Shown: positions 6,623 through 16,716, counted from the stretch's first letter. The stretch: 64,000 nt of DNA from Kocuria sp. TGY1127_2 (GCF_013394385.1 NZ_AP022834.1:682001-746000); one strand, 5' to 3'. Numbers and translations: made by a program. Notes: a model not told the origin generated them from the sequence alone.

Positions 6623-9550
6623 TTATCGGCTGGCCCACTCCACGAGCTGCAGAATGTTCTGGTACGTCTGTCCGGTGGCTTCGGTCATGCCTTGTTCGCA
6701 AGTCCGGTTCGACGAAGCATAGGCCGAGTAGCGTCGCGCATTGACCTCAGCTGCTTCGGCGCGGGTTGCGGACTGGGTGAGCTCAGGATGGAGCATCCCG
6801 CGGTCGCCCGCATAGGCGCAACAGCCCCATTCGAGCGGAACGTGGCATTCCTCGGCAACGGCGTTCCCCAGCTCCTCGAGCTGAGGCCCCAGACCCAAAT
6901 GGGTCAGCGAACACGTCGGATGTAGGACCAGCGAGTCGAGCTTCCGATGGATCTCGAGGAGCGGCAGAATCGCCGTCGCGACGAATTCGACCGAGTCCAC
7001 GAAACGGATTCGTGAGAAGTCCCGAACCTCGCCATCCGGAGCCTGCTGAGGGCCGGTGGCCGCGGCGTCGAGCACCTTGGACTTCATGGTTTCGAGCCCC
7101 TCGGTGCACGACGACGCATCGCAAACGACAGGCAATTCTCCGCCGCGGGTCGCAGACCAGAGACCTTCCAGCACCCGATCGGACATCACGGAATAACCAT
7201 CGGTGAACCCCTTGGACTTCCACGGGGTTCCGCAGCACATCGAATCGATGCCTTCCGGCGTGTTCCACCGCAAACCTGCTCGATGCGCCAAGTTCATCAG
7301 CGATGACGTCGCGCTCTCCTCGGCAGGTGCCCCAATCCCATCCACCGCACCGAACATCGAATTGACGCAGGCCGGGAAGAAAACGAAAGAGGCTCCATCA
7401 TCGACGCGACTCGCGCGGCGTCGGCCGCCCGAAGGCAAGTGCTTGTTGTACTGGGGTATGACGTCTTCGCCGAGAATTTTCCGCCCCAGTTTCGTCGCGG
7501 CGACCGGCACGGGCCAGGGGAGGCGCTTGGCGGCACGCAGTCCGTAATTGGCCGCGTTATTCGCAGCCCCCCAGTTCTCGGCTGCGACCTTCCACCCTGC
7601 GCTCTCGGTGGGTTGCTGTTTTTCCGAGCGCAAACGGCGAATCAAGTCGCCCGTGTTGATGTCCACGGGACAGCGGGTGACACACATGCCGTCCACGGCG
7701 CACGTTTGTTCGCCTTCGTAGTCCCAGTCGGCCTCCAACTTCCGGACGAGTGTGTGATCCCCTCGTGCCCGTGCTGCCTCGAGCTCCCGACGCATCACGA
7801 TTCGTTGCCGAGGAGTCAGGGTGAGGTCCTTGGAAGGGCATACCGGCTCGCAATAGCCGCACTCGACGCAACGGTCCACTTCTTCCTCGACGGTCTCCGC
7901 AACCTTGAGATTCTGCACATACGCATCCGGATCGTCGTTGATGACGACGCCGGGGTTCAGCATGCTGCCCGGGTCGATCAAGCGTTTGACCTCGCACATG
8001 ACCCCGTACAACTCGTCCCCGAACTGACGGCGCACATATGGAGCCATGATGCGGCCCGTTCCGTGCTCGGCTTTGAGCGACCCCCGATTTCCCAAGATCA
8101 GCGAAACCATGTCTTCGGTGAACTCGCGGTAGCGTTCCAGCTTGCTTGGCTCCGAGAAGCGCTCGTTGAGCATGAAATGGATATTGCCATCCTTCGCGTG
8201 ACCGAAGATCACCGAATCCTCGTAACCGTGCGCGTCGAACATGGTGCCGAGGTCTCGGCAGGTCTCACCCAGGCTCCCTACGGGGACCACAACGTCCTCG
8301 AGCAGTGCGTTGGTTCCGGTAGGGCGGTTGCCCGCCACGGTCGCGTACAAGTTGTTCCGAGCCGCCCACAAGAGAGAGCGTTGCCCGGAATCCGTGGTCA
8401 TCTCCGCAGGAGATGAAAGATCCAAGGACTCCAGCATCGAGCGAGCGGCCTCGTACCTTTCAACGACTTCCTTGGAGGTCGTGGCCTGGAACTCCACCAA
8501 GAGCGCCGCGTGCTGGTCGACGTCGACCTGGGCCAGAGCGTCGGCGACCTTACCTGAGCGCTGGGCCACGCGAATCGAGGTCGAGTCGAGGAGCTCAACG
8601 GTCGCCATATCGGCCTCGACGAGGAGGGGAACCGTGGAAGTCGCCGAGATGAGGTCCGGAAAAACCAAGAGCCCGGTTGACGCGGCGGGAAGTATCTCCA
8701 GGGTTCTGAATGTTGCTGATGCCACGAAGCCGAGGGTTCCTTCAGAACCGATGATCAAATGCTCGAGAATGCGCACCGGTTCCTCGAAATCGAGGAATGC
8801 GTTGATCCCGTAACCCATCGTATTTTTCATCGAATACTGATGCGCGATGATGCGGCGCGATTCCGGGTTGTCGACCACACGGCGTCGCAATCTTCGCAAC
8901 CCTTCGTGGATTTGTGGTTCTTGCTGACGCAATTGAGCATCCGCGTCGGCCTCCGACGTATCGATCATGGTCCCCGAAGGAAGGATCAAGACCATGGAAT
9001 CCAGGGTCCGGTACGTATTGAACTCGGTTCCGCAGGACATCCCCGAGGAATTGTTCGCGACCACTCCGCCGATCGTGCACGCGGATGAGGAAGCAGGGTC
9101 AGGCCCGATTTTCCGTCCATACCGTCGAAGAGCGCCGTTCACCGCTCCGACGGTAGCGCCGGGCTGCACGCGAACTCTCCGTCCATCGTCCAACACCTCA
9201 AGCCCGCGGAAGGCCCGGCGAGTGTCGACCATGACCCCATCGGAGACGGCCTGGCCGGAGAGGCTGGTGCCGCCCGACCGGAAAGTGACGGGCAACCCGG
9301 CTTTCGAAGCCGAGGACATGACGGCGGCGACGTCGTCCGCCGAGCTCGGTCGCACAATGCCTTGAGGGACCAGAAGATAATGCGAAGCGTCATGCGCCAT
9401 CGCGAGCCGGTCAATTTCCTTCGAAGACGCCGCGGCGCTGGATCCGGCCTCGAGACTGACCGCGAGGGCTTCGCATTCGGGGCTCGCCGGGGCCTCCGAT
9501 ACGGCGAGCGGGGAATGTGCGAGCGGTGTCAACGGTGTGGTGGAGCTCAT
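6623..9550 (-). CDS. FAD- and Fe-S-dependent D-2-hydroxyacid dehydrogenase (D-lactate/D-2-hydroxyglutarate type)
   Basis: A 975-residue fused oxidoreductase like E. coli YdiJ or a GlcD-GlcF fusion. Order: FAD-binding PCMH domain (RSGGTSLSGQAV, GGVVANNSSGMSCG), FAD-oxidase C-terminal domain (FGHAKDGNIHFML, KAEHGTGRIMAPYV), a dicluster ferredoxin segment with CVECGYCEPVCPSK and CAVDGMCVTRCPVD, then two CCG-type domains (DSMCCGTPWKSKG, EWGCCAYAGDRG). It oxidises a D-2-hydroxyacid and passes electrons to the respiratory chain. The second cluster motif has Asp where the second Cys is expected. Start ATG 9550 is preceded by AGGATGG; ATG 9559 is the alternative. It begins 25 bases after the ABC exporter gene and may be co-transcribed. 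Confidence 0.9.
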   Translation of the reverse strand: MSSTTPLTPLAHSPLAVSEAPASPECEALAVSLEAGSSAAASSKEIDRLAMAHDASHYLLVPQGIVRPSSADDVAAVMSSASKAGLPVTFRSGGTSLSGQAVSDGVMVDTRRAFRGLEVLDDGRRVRVQPGATVGAVNGALRRYGRKIGPDPASSSACTIGGVVANNSSGMSCGTEFNTYRTLDSMVLILPSGTMIDTSEADADAQLRQQEPQIHEGLRRLRRRVVDNPESRRIIAHQYSMKNTMGYGINAFLDFEEPVRILEHLIIGSEGTLGFVASATFRTLEILPAASTGLLVFPDLISATSTVPLLVEADMATVELLDSTSIRVAQRSGKVADALAQVDVDQHAALLVEFQATTSKEVVERYEAARSMLESLDLSSPAEMTTDSGQRSLLWAARNNLYATVAGNRPTGTNALLEDVVVPVGSLGETCRDLGTMFDAHGYEDSVIFGHAKDGNIHFMLNERFSEPSKLERYREFTEDMVSLILGNRGSLKAEHGTGRIMAPYVRRQFGDELYGVMCEVKRLIDPGSMLNPGVVINDDPDAYVQNLKVAETVEEEVDRCVECGYCEPVCPSKDLTLTPRQRIVMRRELEAARARGDHTLVRKLEADWDYEGEQTCAVDGMCVTRCPVDINTGDLIRRLRSEKQQPTESAGWKVAAENWGAANNAANYGLRAAKRLPWPVPVAATKLGRKILGEDVIPQYNKHLPSGGRRRASRVDDGASFVFFPACVNSMFGAVDGIGAPAEESATSSLMNLAHRAGLRWNTPEGIDSMCCGTPWKSKGFTDGYSVMSDRVLEGLWSATRGGELPVVCDASSCTEGLETMKSKVLDAAATGPQQAPDGEVRDFSRIRFVDSVEFVATAILPLLEIHRKLDSLVLHPTCSLTHLGLGPQLEELGNAVAEECHVPLEWGCCAYAGDRGMLHPELTQSATRAEAAEVNARRYSAYASSNRTCEQGMTEATGQTYQNILQLVEWASR

Positions 9551-9575
9551 GTTTTCCATCCTAGAAGGCTGACAA

Positions 9576-11414
9576 TCACCGTTCCACGGAGGATAGCCAT
9601 GCCTCATGCAGCTCCGAGAATCGTCCGCCCGCATCGATCAAGGCCTGAGGAGATCCGTCCTCGACCACGCGACCGTCGGAGACGACCAGCACGCGCTCCG
9701 AATCCAAGATGGTCGACAGACGATGGGCGATGACGACGGCGGTTCGGCCGCCCAACAACTCAGACAGACCGCGCTGGACGAGCTTCTCGGAAGGCAGATC
9801 CAGGGACGCGGTCGCCTCGTCAAGAATCAGGACGGCCGGGTCCGCCAAGAAAGCGCGGGCGAATGACAGCAACTGCCGTTGACCTGCCGAAACCCGTCCG
9901 CCGCGTTTATTGAGATCCGTATCATACCCTTCGGGCAGTTTGCGGATGAACTCGTCCGCGCCCACTTGTTGAGCCGCCCGAATAACCTCCGAGCGGGTCG
10001 CGCCGGGGCGTCCCAAGGCGATGTTGTCGGCCACCGAACCCGAGAAGAGGTAGGACTCCTGCGTGACCATGACAACCTCTTGACGAAGATCGGTATCTCG
10101 CAGGTCCCGCAGGTCTACGCCGTCCAAAAGAATCCTCCCCGAGCTGACGTCATAAAACCGGGCAATCAGTTTTGCGATGGTGGACTTGCCTGCGCCCGTC
10201 TGGCCGACGAGGGCAACTTTCTGGCCAGCCGGAATGCTCAAATCGAGGGTGGGCAGGACCGGGTTGGTGGCCTCTTCGCGATAACTGAACGTGACCTGGT
10301 CGAATTGTAATCTGCCACGAATCTCTGAGGTGCCTCCCGGAGTGCGCGGCCGGTCAGGGTCTGCCACGCTGGGACGCTCTTCCAGAAGGCCGGAGACCTT
10401 TTCGAGTGCAGCGGTAGCGGACTGGAGAGTGTTGTAGAAGCTCGAGAGATCCATCAGCGGGTCGAAAATTCGTTGCGTATAGAGCACCAAGGACAAGAGG
10501 GCCCCGACCGCGATAACACCGTGCAGAACGTTGTAGCCTCCGACGACCAGAACCACAGCCACCGTGAGGTTGGATAGCAGCATGACTCCCGGCATGTATA
10601 TGCCGAAGAGGCGGACCGATCTGAGGTTCTGTTGCCGGTATCGATCAGCGAATTTCATGTAGGAACGGCGCGCACTCGGCTGGCGGCGGAAGGACATGAC
10701 GGCGCGAATACCCGTCATGGTTTCCGTGAAGTTGCCGATCAGTTGGGCCGATGAGATGCGTTGGGCTCTGTACTGGACCTCGGATCTCTTTCTGAACCAG
10801 ACCGTCAGCGAGATCATCGGTATCAGCGCGATTCCGATCACAATAGCGGTGTGCCAGTCGAGGGCGATCACGATGACGGCCATCATGACCATCGACAACA
10901 ACGAGGAGGCGATCTGCGAGAGCCCCGAATCCAGGAATTCACGCATCGTCTCCAAATCCGAGGTGAGGCGAGAAATGACGCGGCCCGAGGTGTACTTCTC
11001 GTGGAAATCCAGACTGAGCCGTTGGACGTGCGCAAAAGTTCTACGCCGGATCCGGTACAGGATCGATTGAGAGATTTTGGCGGTGATCGTCTCGTTCAGA
11101 TAGACCGTCAGGGCAGATATCACCGCCGAAACAATATATGCGACGACTATCGCAATCAGCGCTGCCGGATGGCCTTGCTTCAGTTGAGGCAATCCGATGT
11201 CGATGCCCCAGCCGGTCAGCGCGGGGCCCAATGCGCCCAGGCCCTCGGACACGATGACCAAGGCCAACGTCCCTACAGCCGGCCAGAGAACCGGCTTGAC
11301 CAGGGAGGCCAGCAGTTGGAAGGAGCGTTTGCGAACGGCCTTGCTCTCGCTCTTGGTTAGATTGATTTTGTCCTCATTGCGGACACCTAAACCTGCGGTG
11401 CGTCGTTCACTCAC
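9576..11414 (-). CDS. ABC exporter half-transporter, subunit with the consensus catalytic site
   Basis: A 612-residue fused membrane-ATPase subunit: six-helix exporter domain (about 30-320), then an ATPase with Walker A GQTGAGKST, signature region VSAGQRQL and Walker B LILDEATASLD with the catalytic Glu. The signature departs from LSGGQ. GTG start at 11414 overlaps the upstream ABC gene by 8 bases, with GAGGAGG just ahead, so the two are translationally coupled. Together they look like a heterodimeric type IV exporter for drugs, lipids or peptides. The substrate is not predictable. Confidence 0.9.
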   Translation of the reverse strand: MSERRTAGLGVRNEDKINLTKSESKAVRKRSFQLLASLVKPVLWPAVGTLALVIVSEGLGALGPALTGWGIDIGLPQLKQGHPAALIAIVVAYIVSAVISALTVYLNETITAKISQSILYRIRRRTFAHVQRLSLDFHEKYTSGRVISRLTSDLETMREFLDSGLSQIASSLLSMVMMAVIVIALDWHTAIVIGIALIPMISLTVWFRKRSEVQYRAQRISSAQLIGNFTETMTGIRAVMSFRRQPSARRSYMKFADRYRQQNLRSVRLFGIYMPGVMLLSNLTVAVVLVVGGYNVLHGVIAVGALLSLVLYTQRIFDPLMDLSSFYNTLQSATAALEKVSGLLEERPSVADPDRPRTPGGTSEIRGRLQFDQVTFSYREEATNPVLPTLDLSIPAGQKVALVGQTGAGKSTIAKLIARFYDVSSGRILLDGVDLRDLRDTDLRQEVVMVTQESYLFSGSVADNIALGRPGATRSEVIRAAQQVGADEFIRKLPEGYDTDLNKRGGRVSAGQRQLLSFARAFLADPAVLILDEATASLDLPSEKLVQRGLSELLGGRTAVVIAHRLSTILDSERVLVVSDGRVVEDGSPQALIDAGGRFSELHEAWLSSVER

Positions 11415-13335
11415 GGTAGCCCTCCTCGAGGGTGTCTTCTGCCGTCATGACGTGTCGGTACTCGGCCCGCAACATGAGCTCTCGGTGCGTCCCGTAAGCG
11501 ATGATCTTGCCCTCGTTCAAGAGCGCGACCCTGTCCGCCAACGCCACGGTGGAGGGGCGATGCGCCGTGAGAAGCGTGGTCGTATTCGTCAACGTCTCAC
11601 GCAGTCGTCTCACGACCGTCTCCTCGGTTTTGGTGTCCAGAGCCGACAACGGGTCGTCCAACAGCAGGATCCTCGGGTGGGCCGCGATCGCCCGGGCCAG
11701 GGCGATGCGCTGACGTTGCCCGCCGGAGAGGCTCAGACCTTCTTCCCCGATCTGGGTCTCGACGCCGTTCGGAAGGGTCAGTGCAAATGCGGCGTCCGCG
11801 ACGTGGAGGGCTTCGGACAGGATTTTCTGACGGTTGGTTCGATGGGATTCGTCGAGGTCTTCCCAATCGATGGGCTCCAGGTCACGGCCCACAGGCTCAG
11901 GCAGGCCGAAGAGGACGTTCTCCCGAATGCTCGTCGAGAACAGCGTGGGTTCTTCGAAAGCGATGGCGATTTGTGAACGGAGCTCATCGAGAGCCAAGTC
12001 CGCCGCGTCCATGCCGTCCACCAGTATTCGTCCTGTCGAGGGGGAGTAGAGACGATCCACGAGGGACAGAATCGTGGATTTTCCTGAACCGGTGGTTCCG
12101 ACCAGAGCGACGGTTTCTCCTGGGCGTACGTCGAAGGAGACGTCGTCGAGAACCATCGTTGCCCTCTCCGGTGCCGGGATCTCGTTCGCCGTACCTGCCC
12201 CGGACGCGTCGAACGGGATGCGGCCCCCTCCGGAGTCTTTCGGGTAGGCGAAGCTCACTCCGTCGAACGCCAGGGATGCGGCGGGCGGAGGGATAGCATC
12301 CAGGTCATCAGGATTCCAGCCCGCAGCCGGGTGAGTGACGCCGAGAACTGGAACGGACTCTTCATCCGACTGGGCCATGACCTGTCGGTGTCGCTCCGCC
12401 GCAACATGGGAGGCCTCATAGAGATTGATGATCATGCCTGCGCTGCGCAAGCGTCCTGTCACGATGACCGCCGTCCCGAGGAAAGCCACCGCGTCACCCA
12501 CGCTCAGCAGACCGTTCATGTAGATCCACCCTGCGACAAGCAGGGATATTGCCATCATGATTTCGGGAACGAGCCATGTCCGGGCGGAGAGGGACGCCAT
12601 TGCTTTGGTCCGGGAGATCTCCGTGAGACGCAGTCCCTGCGCCTGATCGGAGAATTCCTCAAGGGAGTGCTCGCCTCTTCCATGTGCCTTGAGGACCCGG
12701 ATGCCGTGCACGGATTCCTCGACGGACGTTGCGAGGTCCCCTGCCCTCTGCTGGACTTCTCGAGTCAGTGCTCGGACACGTTTCATGGCCCGAGCGATGA
12801 TCACGAGGACAGGAATGACGCAAAGCAGATAGATGAGCGCGAGCGGCCAGGCGTCGAACGCCATGAGCCCGACGCCGACGACGACGGTGACCACGATCAA
12901 CGTCAGATTGGGGATTCCGAAACTGAACCAGCGACGAATGAGGCCGAGATCCGACGTCGACCGGGAGAGCAGCTGGCCGGAAGACCACTGATCGTGAAAA
13001 GAGACTGGGAGGCGGGCAAGCTTCTCGAAGAGCGCCTCGCGCATGCGCATCTCCATGTGGAGTGCTTGGTCCATGATGAGGTAGCGACGCAGCCAGATGA
13101 ACACGACTTGCAAGAAGCCTAGGGCGGCGACGAGTGCTCCACCGCCCCACACCGAGGCCGCACCGGAGCTGTGGTTCTGGATCGCATCGACCACGAAGCG
13201 GAGCGCTTGAGGAATCGCCAGCCCCATCAAAGTTGCCGCCACGGCAGAAATGATGCCCAGGACGAGCTTGGTGCGAATAGGTTCGATGTACCCGGACAAC
13301 AACTGTTGGGCTTCCGGGCTCTGACTACGCTGCAC
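11407..13335 (-). CDS. ABC exporter half-transporter, subunit with a degenerate Walker B
   Basis: A 642-residue partner of the downstream ABC gene: six-helix transmembrane domain (about 20-310), a 60-residue linker rich in Pro/Gly, and an ATPase with Walker A GTTGSGKST, a canonical LSGGQRQRIALARA signature, and Walker B LLLDDPLSALD. Asp replaces the catalytic Glu, as in the degenerate site of heterodimeric exporters such as TM287/288. GTG start at 13335 with no strong Shine-Dalgarno. First gene of an operon that runs through the second ABC subunit and possibly the hydroxyacid dehydrogenase. Confidence 0.9.
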   Translation of the reverse strand: MQRSQSPEAQQLLSGYIEPIRTKLVLGIISAVAATLMGLAIPQALRFVVDAIQNHSSGAASVWGGGALVAALGFLQVVFIWLRRYLIMDQALHMEMRMREALFEKLARLPVSFHDQWSSGQLLSRSTSDLGLIRRWFSFGIPNLTLIVVTVVVGVGLMAFDAWPLALIYLLCVIPVLVIIARAMKRVRALTREVQQRAGDLATSVEESVHGIRVLKAHGRGEHSLEEFSDQAQGLRLTEISRTKAMASLSARTWLVPEIMMAISLLVAGWIYMNGLLSVGDAVAFLGTAVIVTGRLRSAGMIINLYEASHVAAERHRQVMAQSDEESVPVLGVTHPAAGWNPDDLDAIPPPAASLAFDGVSFAYPKDSGGGRIPFDASGAGTANEIPAPERATMVLDDVSFDVRPGETVALVGTTGSGKSTILSLVDRLYSPSTGRILVDGMDAADLALDELRSQIAIAFEEPTLFSTSIRENVLFGLPEPVGRDLEPIDWEDLDESHRTNRQKILSEALHVADAAFALTLPNGVETQIGEEGLSLSGGQRQRIALARAIAAHPRILLLDDPLSALDTKTEETVVRRLRETLTNTTTLLTAHRPSTVALADRVALLNEGKIIAYGTHRELMLRAEYRHVMTAEDTLEEGYRE

Positions 13336-13412
13336 GAAGCAAACGATACTCTTCGTTTTTGCCAGTCAGACCTGGTTTCGCCTCGGGGGAACCCGGAGTC
13401 GAGGGGTCGCTG

Positions 13413-14366
13413 CTAGGCCGGTCGGGCGGTCAGATGAAGCAGCACTGCTTCCGGAGGGCAGAACAACCGGACGGCCGCGTATCTCGAGGTACCGAGACCC
13501 GCCGTGACTTCGAGGGGGACGCCCTCCTCGTAAGAGATTCCTTTGGCTCGCGAAGGATCGAGATCACAGTTGGAGACGATGGCACGGCCCCCTGGAAGAC
13601 AGATCTGGCCCCCATGGGTGTGGCCAGCCACCATGAGCTCCGCGCCGTCATCGACAAAACGACGAATCGTGCGCATATAGGGGGCGTGCATCACCCCAAT
13701 GCGTAACGAGGGTTCCTCGCGTGCTCCATCAGGGTGAACGAAGCCCGGATGACTGTCGTAACCCAAATGAGGGTCGTCGACGCCGGAAAAATCCAGGCGA
13801 ACTCCCTGGATGCGAAGACTGCGAGCCCGGTTGATCAGACCTACCCAGCCGCGGTCGTCAAAGGCCTGGTGCATCTGCGCAAATGGCAGGACATCTGGAG
13901 CACGCTCATCCCGCTTTTCATCTCCTGTGTGCTTCCACAGGTAGCGGGCGGGATTCTTGAGCCGGGGAGCGAAATAGCAGTTGGAACCGGGTACGTAGAC
14001 TCCCGGGAACTCCAACAGCGGATCCAATGCAGTCAACAACGGTGGCAGGCCGTCGAGATGGCTGAGATTGTCTCCCGTATTGATGACCAGGTCGGGATCC
14101 AAGTCGGCCAGGGAGTGTACGAACTCGGTCTTTCGCCGCTGTCCCGGAATCATGTGCATATCCGATATATGCAGAACCCGGAGGGATGGGGCACCGGCAG
14201 GGAGCACCCGCAAGGTTTCCTCCCTGACCTGGAATCGGTTCAATTCGACACAATGGCCGTACGCAACGACGGCGGCCCCCGTCGCGACCCCGATTCCCGC
14301 GCTCCTGAAGGCCGTGGGGAGGATCGAAGCTGTGCCGGAGGCCGCCGAAAGGCGAAATCGGTTCAC
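13413..14366 (-). CDS. Calcineurin-like metallophosphoesterase (YaeI/YkuE type)
   Basis: A 317-residue protein with the dinuclear-metal signature: HISDMHM (D-x-H), NTGDNLSH (GDN), GVMHAP and GHTHGGQ. A hydrophobic N-terminal segment (about 15-40) with small residues may be a membrane anchor, as in YkuE/YaeI relatives that act on cell-envelope phosphoesters. GTG start at 14366 with GGCGGAG 9 bases upstream, 6 bases after the PBP stop, so the two form an operon. M. tuberculosis has the same pair (ponA2, Rv3683). The physiological substrate is unknown. Confidence 0.88.
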   Translation of the reverse strand: MNRFRLSAASGTASILPTAFRSAGIGVATGAAVVAYGHCVELNRFQVREETLRVLPAGAPSLRVLHISDMHMIPGQRRKTEFVHSLADLDPDLVINTGDNLSHLDGLPPLLTALDPLLEFPGVYVPGSNCYFAPRLKNPARYLWKHTGDEKRDERAPDVLPFAQMHQAFDDRGWVGLINRARSLRIQGVRLDFSGVDDPHLGYDSHPGFVHPDGAREEPSLRIGVMHAPYMRTIRRFVDDGAELMVAGHTHGGQICLPGGRAIVSNCDLDPSRAKGISYEEGVPLEVTAGLGTSRYAAVRLFCPPEAVLLHLTARPA

Positions 14367-14372
14367 CGTTGG

Positions 14373-16526
14373 CTACTCCGCCTTCTGTGACTTGATGTCG
14401 TCACTCTGGACCTGGTCCGAAGGATTGGTGAAGGGGTCCGTGTTGTAGTCGCGAGATACGGCCTTCATGTAGTCCTGCCACTGTCGGCCCGCGTACGTCG
14501 CACCATCCACGTAATCCTTGGTCTGACCTCCGATCCGAAGCCCATTGAGGGACCGCGAACCGAGGTCCACGTTGCCGACCCACGATGCCGTCGCGACGCC
14601 GCGGGTGTAACCCACGGTCCAGGTTTGGGTGGAATCGTCCGTGGTACCCGTCTTGGCTGCCGAAGCGTTCTCCAAGCCGATCCCTCGTTGGTAGGCAGAG
14701 CCCTTGGTCAAGACGTTCTTCAAAACGAAGCTCACACCTCGGGCGACGTCAGGGTCGATGGCTTGGTTGCACGAAACCGGAGACACGTCCATGGCCTGGC
14801 CCTTGCGGTCGGTAATGCTCTCAATCGAACGCGGTGAGCAGTACTTGCCCTCCGAGGCGTAGGTCGCGAAAGCATTGGCCATAGCCATGGGAGCAACGTT
14901 TTCCGTACCAATGAGCGAGGCCAGGGAATCCTGGGTTTGGATTTGGTCTCCGGAACCGTCCCCCTTGACCACGCCAAGGTCCTGAGCGGTCTTGCCGATA
15001 TTGCAGAGATCCAGATAGTTGTCCATCGCGTAGAGGGCCGAGTTGATCGAGTTGTAGAGGCCCTCATTGACCGTCATAGGCTTGTTGTAGCCTTCCTCAG
15101 CGTTTTGGAACGACCAAGCCCCATTGGCGCCGGGGTTCTCCACCGAACCGCCGGGTTTGCAGCTGGCTCTCCATTTGGTTCCCGCTGGATAGCTCAACTT
15201 GGAAGCGTCAATCGTCGAGTTCACGCCGTTGCCTTCCTTGATCCACTCGGTCAGGGAGAAGGCCTTGAAAGTCGAACCGGGCTGGAACCCTGGTGTGCCG
15301 CCCATGGCAGAGTCCACGTTGTAGTTGTACACCGTGTTCCCGACTCCCTTGCCATTGTTGTAGTTGGAGTTCTGGGCCATCGAAAGGATGTTCCCCGTAC
15401 CCGGCTGAACCGAGACGAGCGAGGTGCTCACAGAATCAGGGTTGTCGTCAGTCGGCTGGGTCTGGTTCACCTGGTCCTGGGCAGTCTTCTGGTCCTTGCT
15501 CTTCAAGGTCGTCTTGATGGTCAAACCACCACGCGTCAACAATGCCCGACGTTCGTCACTGTTGTCGCCGAACCGCTTGTCCTGCAGGAACTCATTGCGG
15601 ACGTAATCACAGAAGTACGGGGCGTCGGTTGCGGCTTCACAGCCCGACTCCGTGGTGTGAATGTCCAAGTCCAGTGGTGCGTCCTTGGCCTGATCGTATT
15701 GGTCCTGCGAAATCTTTCCGTGCTGGAGCATAGTGTGCAGCACGGTATTGCGCCGATCCGTGGCGGCCTTGGGATTGGCTTGAGGATCGTAATAAGCAGG
15801 GGACTGAACCATTCCGGCCAACAACGCTGATTGCTGGACGTTGAGGTCCTTCGCGTCGATGCCCCAGTAGTACTTCGCGGCCGCCTGGACACCGTAATTG
15901 CTTCCGCCGTAATTGACGAGGTTCAGATAGCCGTTGAGGATATCGTCCTTCGACTTGTTCTGCTCCATCGAGATGGAGAGCTTCATTTCCTTGATCTTGT
16001 CCAGCATGCCCTTGTTGGCACCCATGGTCGTGGTGGCGTCCTCACCGCTCTGGGTCGCCTGATCAATCAGCAGGTTATTCACGTATTGCTGGGTGATCGT
16101 GGAAGCGCCCTGACGCGAGCCAGGGTGGACGATGTTGTTCAACAGGGCACGTCCGATACCGAACGCGTCCACACCTCCGTGGTCGTAGAAGCTGTCATCC
16201 TCGATGGACAGCTGGGCGTTGACCATGTTGTCGGAGATCTGGTCCAGAGGGACCTCGCTGCGATTCTCTGAATAGAACGTCGCGATCTTCTGCCCGTCAC
16301 TCGTCAGAACCGTCGACGGTTTCGACAGAGGGCCAGCGGAGAGATCATCAGGGAGCCCTTTGAACCAGTTGATCGAGGCGCTCGCGGTCAAACCGGCTGT
16401 GGCCGCCGGCGGAATGAGGAGGCCAGCGGTCACGAACCCCGCAACAATACTGAGGGCAAGGAACTGAATGAAGTCGCTCGGAGTTCGTCGGTCACGCTGC
16501 CGAGCGGATTTCTTGGGTGAAGCCAT
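14373..16526 (-). CDS. Bifunctional class A penicillin-binding protein (transglycosylase/transpeptidase, PonA2-like)
   Basis: A 717-residue peptidoglycan synthase. One transmembrane helix (about 19-45) anchors it. GT51 domain: catalytic E109 in EDDSFYDHGG and RQGASTITQQ at 138-147. Transpeptidase: S418-TFK, S493-IN and K625-TG motifs. It polymerises and cross-links lipid II-derived glycan outside the membrane. The C-terminus is a short acidic tail without PASTA repeats, unlike mycobacterial PonA2. I chose ATG 16526 (MASPKKSARQ); a TATGCT box ends 6 bases before it, fitting a leaderless transcript. Divergent from the DUF4177 gene. Confidence 0.92.
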   Translation of the reverse strand: MASPKKSARQRDRRTPSDFIQFLALSIVAGFVTAGLLIPPAATAGLTASASINWFKGLPDDLSAGPLSKPSTVLTSDGQKIATFYSENRSEVPLDQISDNMVNAQLSIEDDSFYDHGGVDAFGIGRALLNNIVHPGSRQGASTITQQYVNNLLIDQATQSGEDATTTMGANKGMLDKIKEMKLSISMEQNKSKDDILNGYLNLVNYGGSNYGVQAAAKYYWGIDAKDLNVQQSALLAGMVQSPAYYDPQANPKAATDRRNTVLHTMLQHGKISQDQYDQAKDAPLDLDIHTTESGCEAATDAPYFCDYVRNEFLQDKRFGDNSDERRALLTRGGLTIKTTLKSKDQKTAQDQVNQTQPTDDNPDSVSTSLVSVQPGTGNILSMAQNSNYNNGKGVGNTVYNYNVDSAMGGTPGFQPGSTFKAFSLTEWIKEGNGVNSTIDASKLSYPAGTKWRASCKPGGSVENPGANGAWSFQNAEEGYNKPMTVNEGLYNSINSALYAMDNYLDLCNIGKTAQDLGVVKGDGSGDQIQTQDSLASLIGTENVAPMAMANAFATYASEGKYCSPRSIESITDRKGQAMDVSPVSCNQAIDPDVARGVSFVLKNVLTKGSAYQRGIGLENASAAKTGTTDDSTQTWTVGYTRGVATASWVGNVDLGSRSLNGLRIGGQTKDYVDGATYAGRQWQDYMKAVSRDYNTDPFTNPSDQVQSDDIKSQKAE

Positions 16527-16532
16527 TCCAAC

Positions 16533-16538
16533 AGCATA
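16533..16538 (-). promoter_or_regulatory. -10 element (TATGCT) for leaderless transcription of the PBP gene
   Basis: TATGCT on the minus strand lies 6 bases before the ATG at 16526, the spacing expected when transcription starts at the initiation codon. No Shine-Dalgarno and no clear -35 are visible. Confidence 0.5.
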
Positions 16539-16716
16539 CAAGTCGATATAGGAAAACGTACGCCTCTGGGCCCCCTCTGGGGACAAATCACTCCGTGTCC
16601 AAGACTGCGCTGAATGAGCGCTGGGAGAGCACCCAAAGTCCACTTTGTGTCGGGCCGGGCAATATGCCTTTCAGGAACGCGGACGCTCAGGAATAGCGCG
16701 GCGTTGCGGGGGTGGA

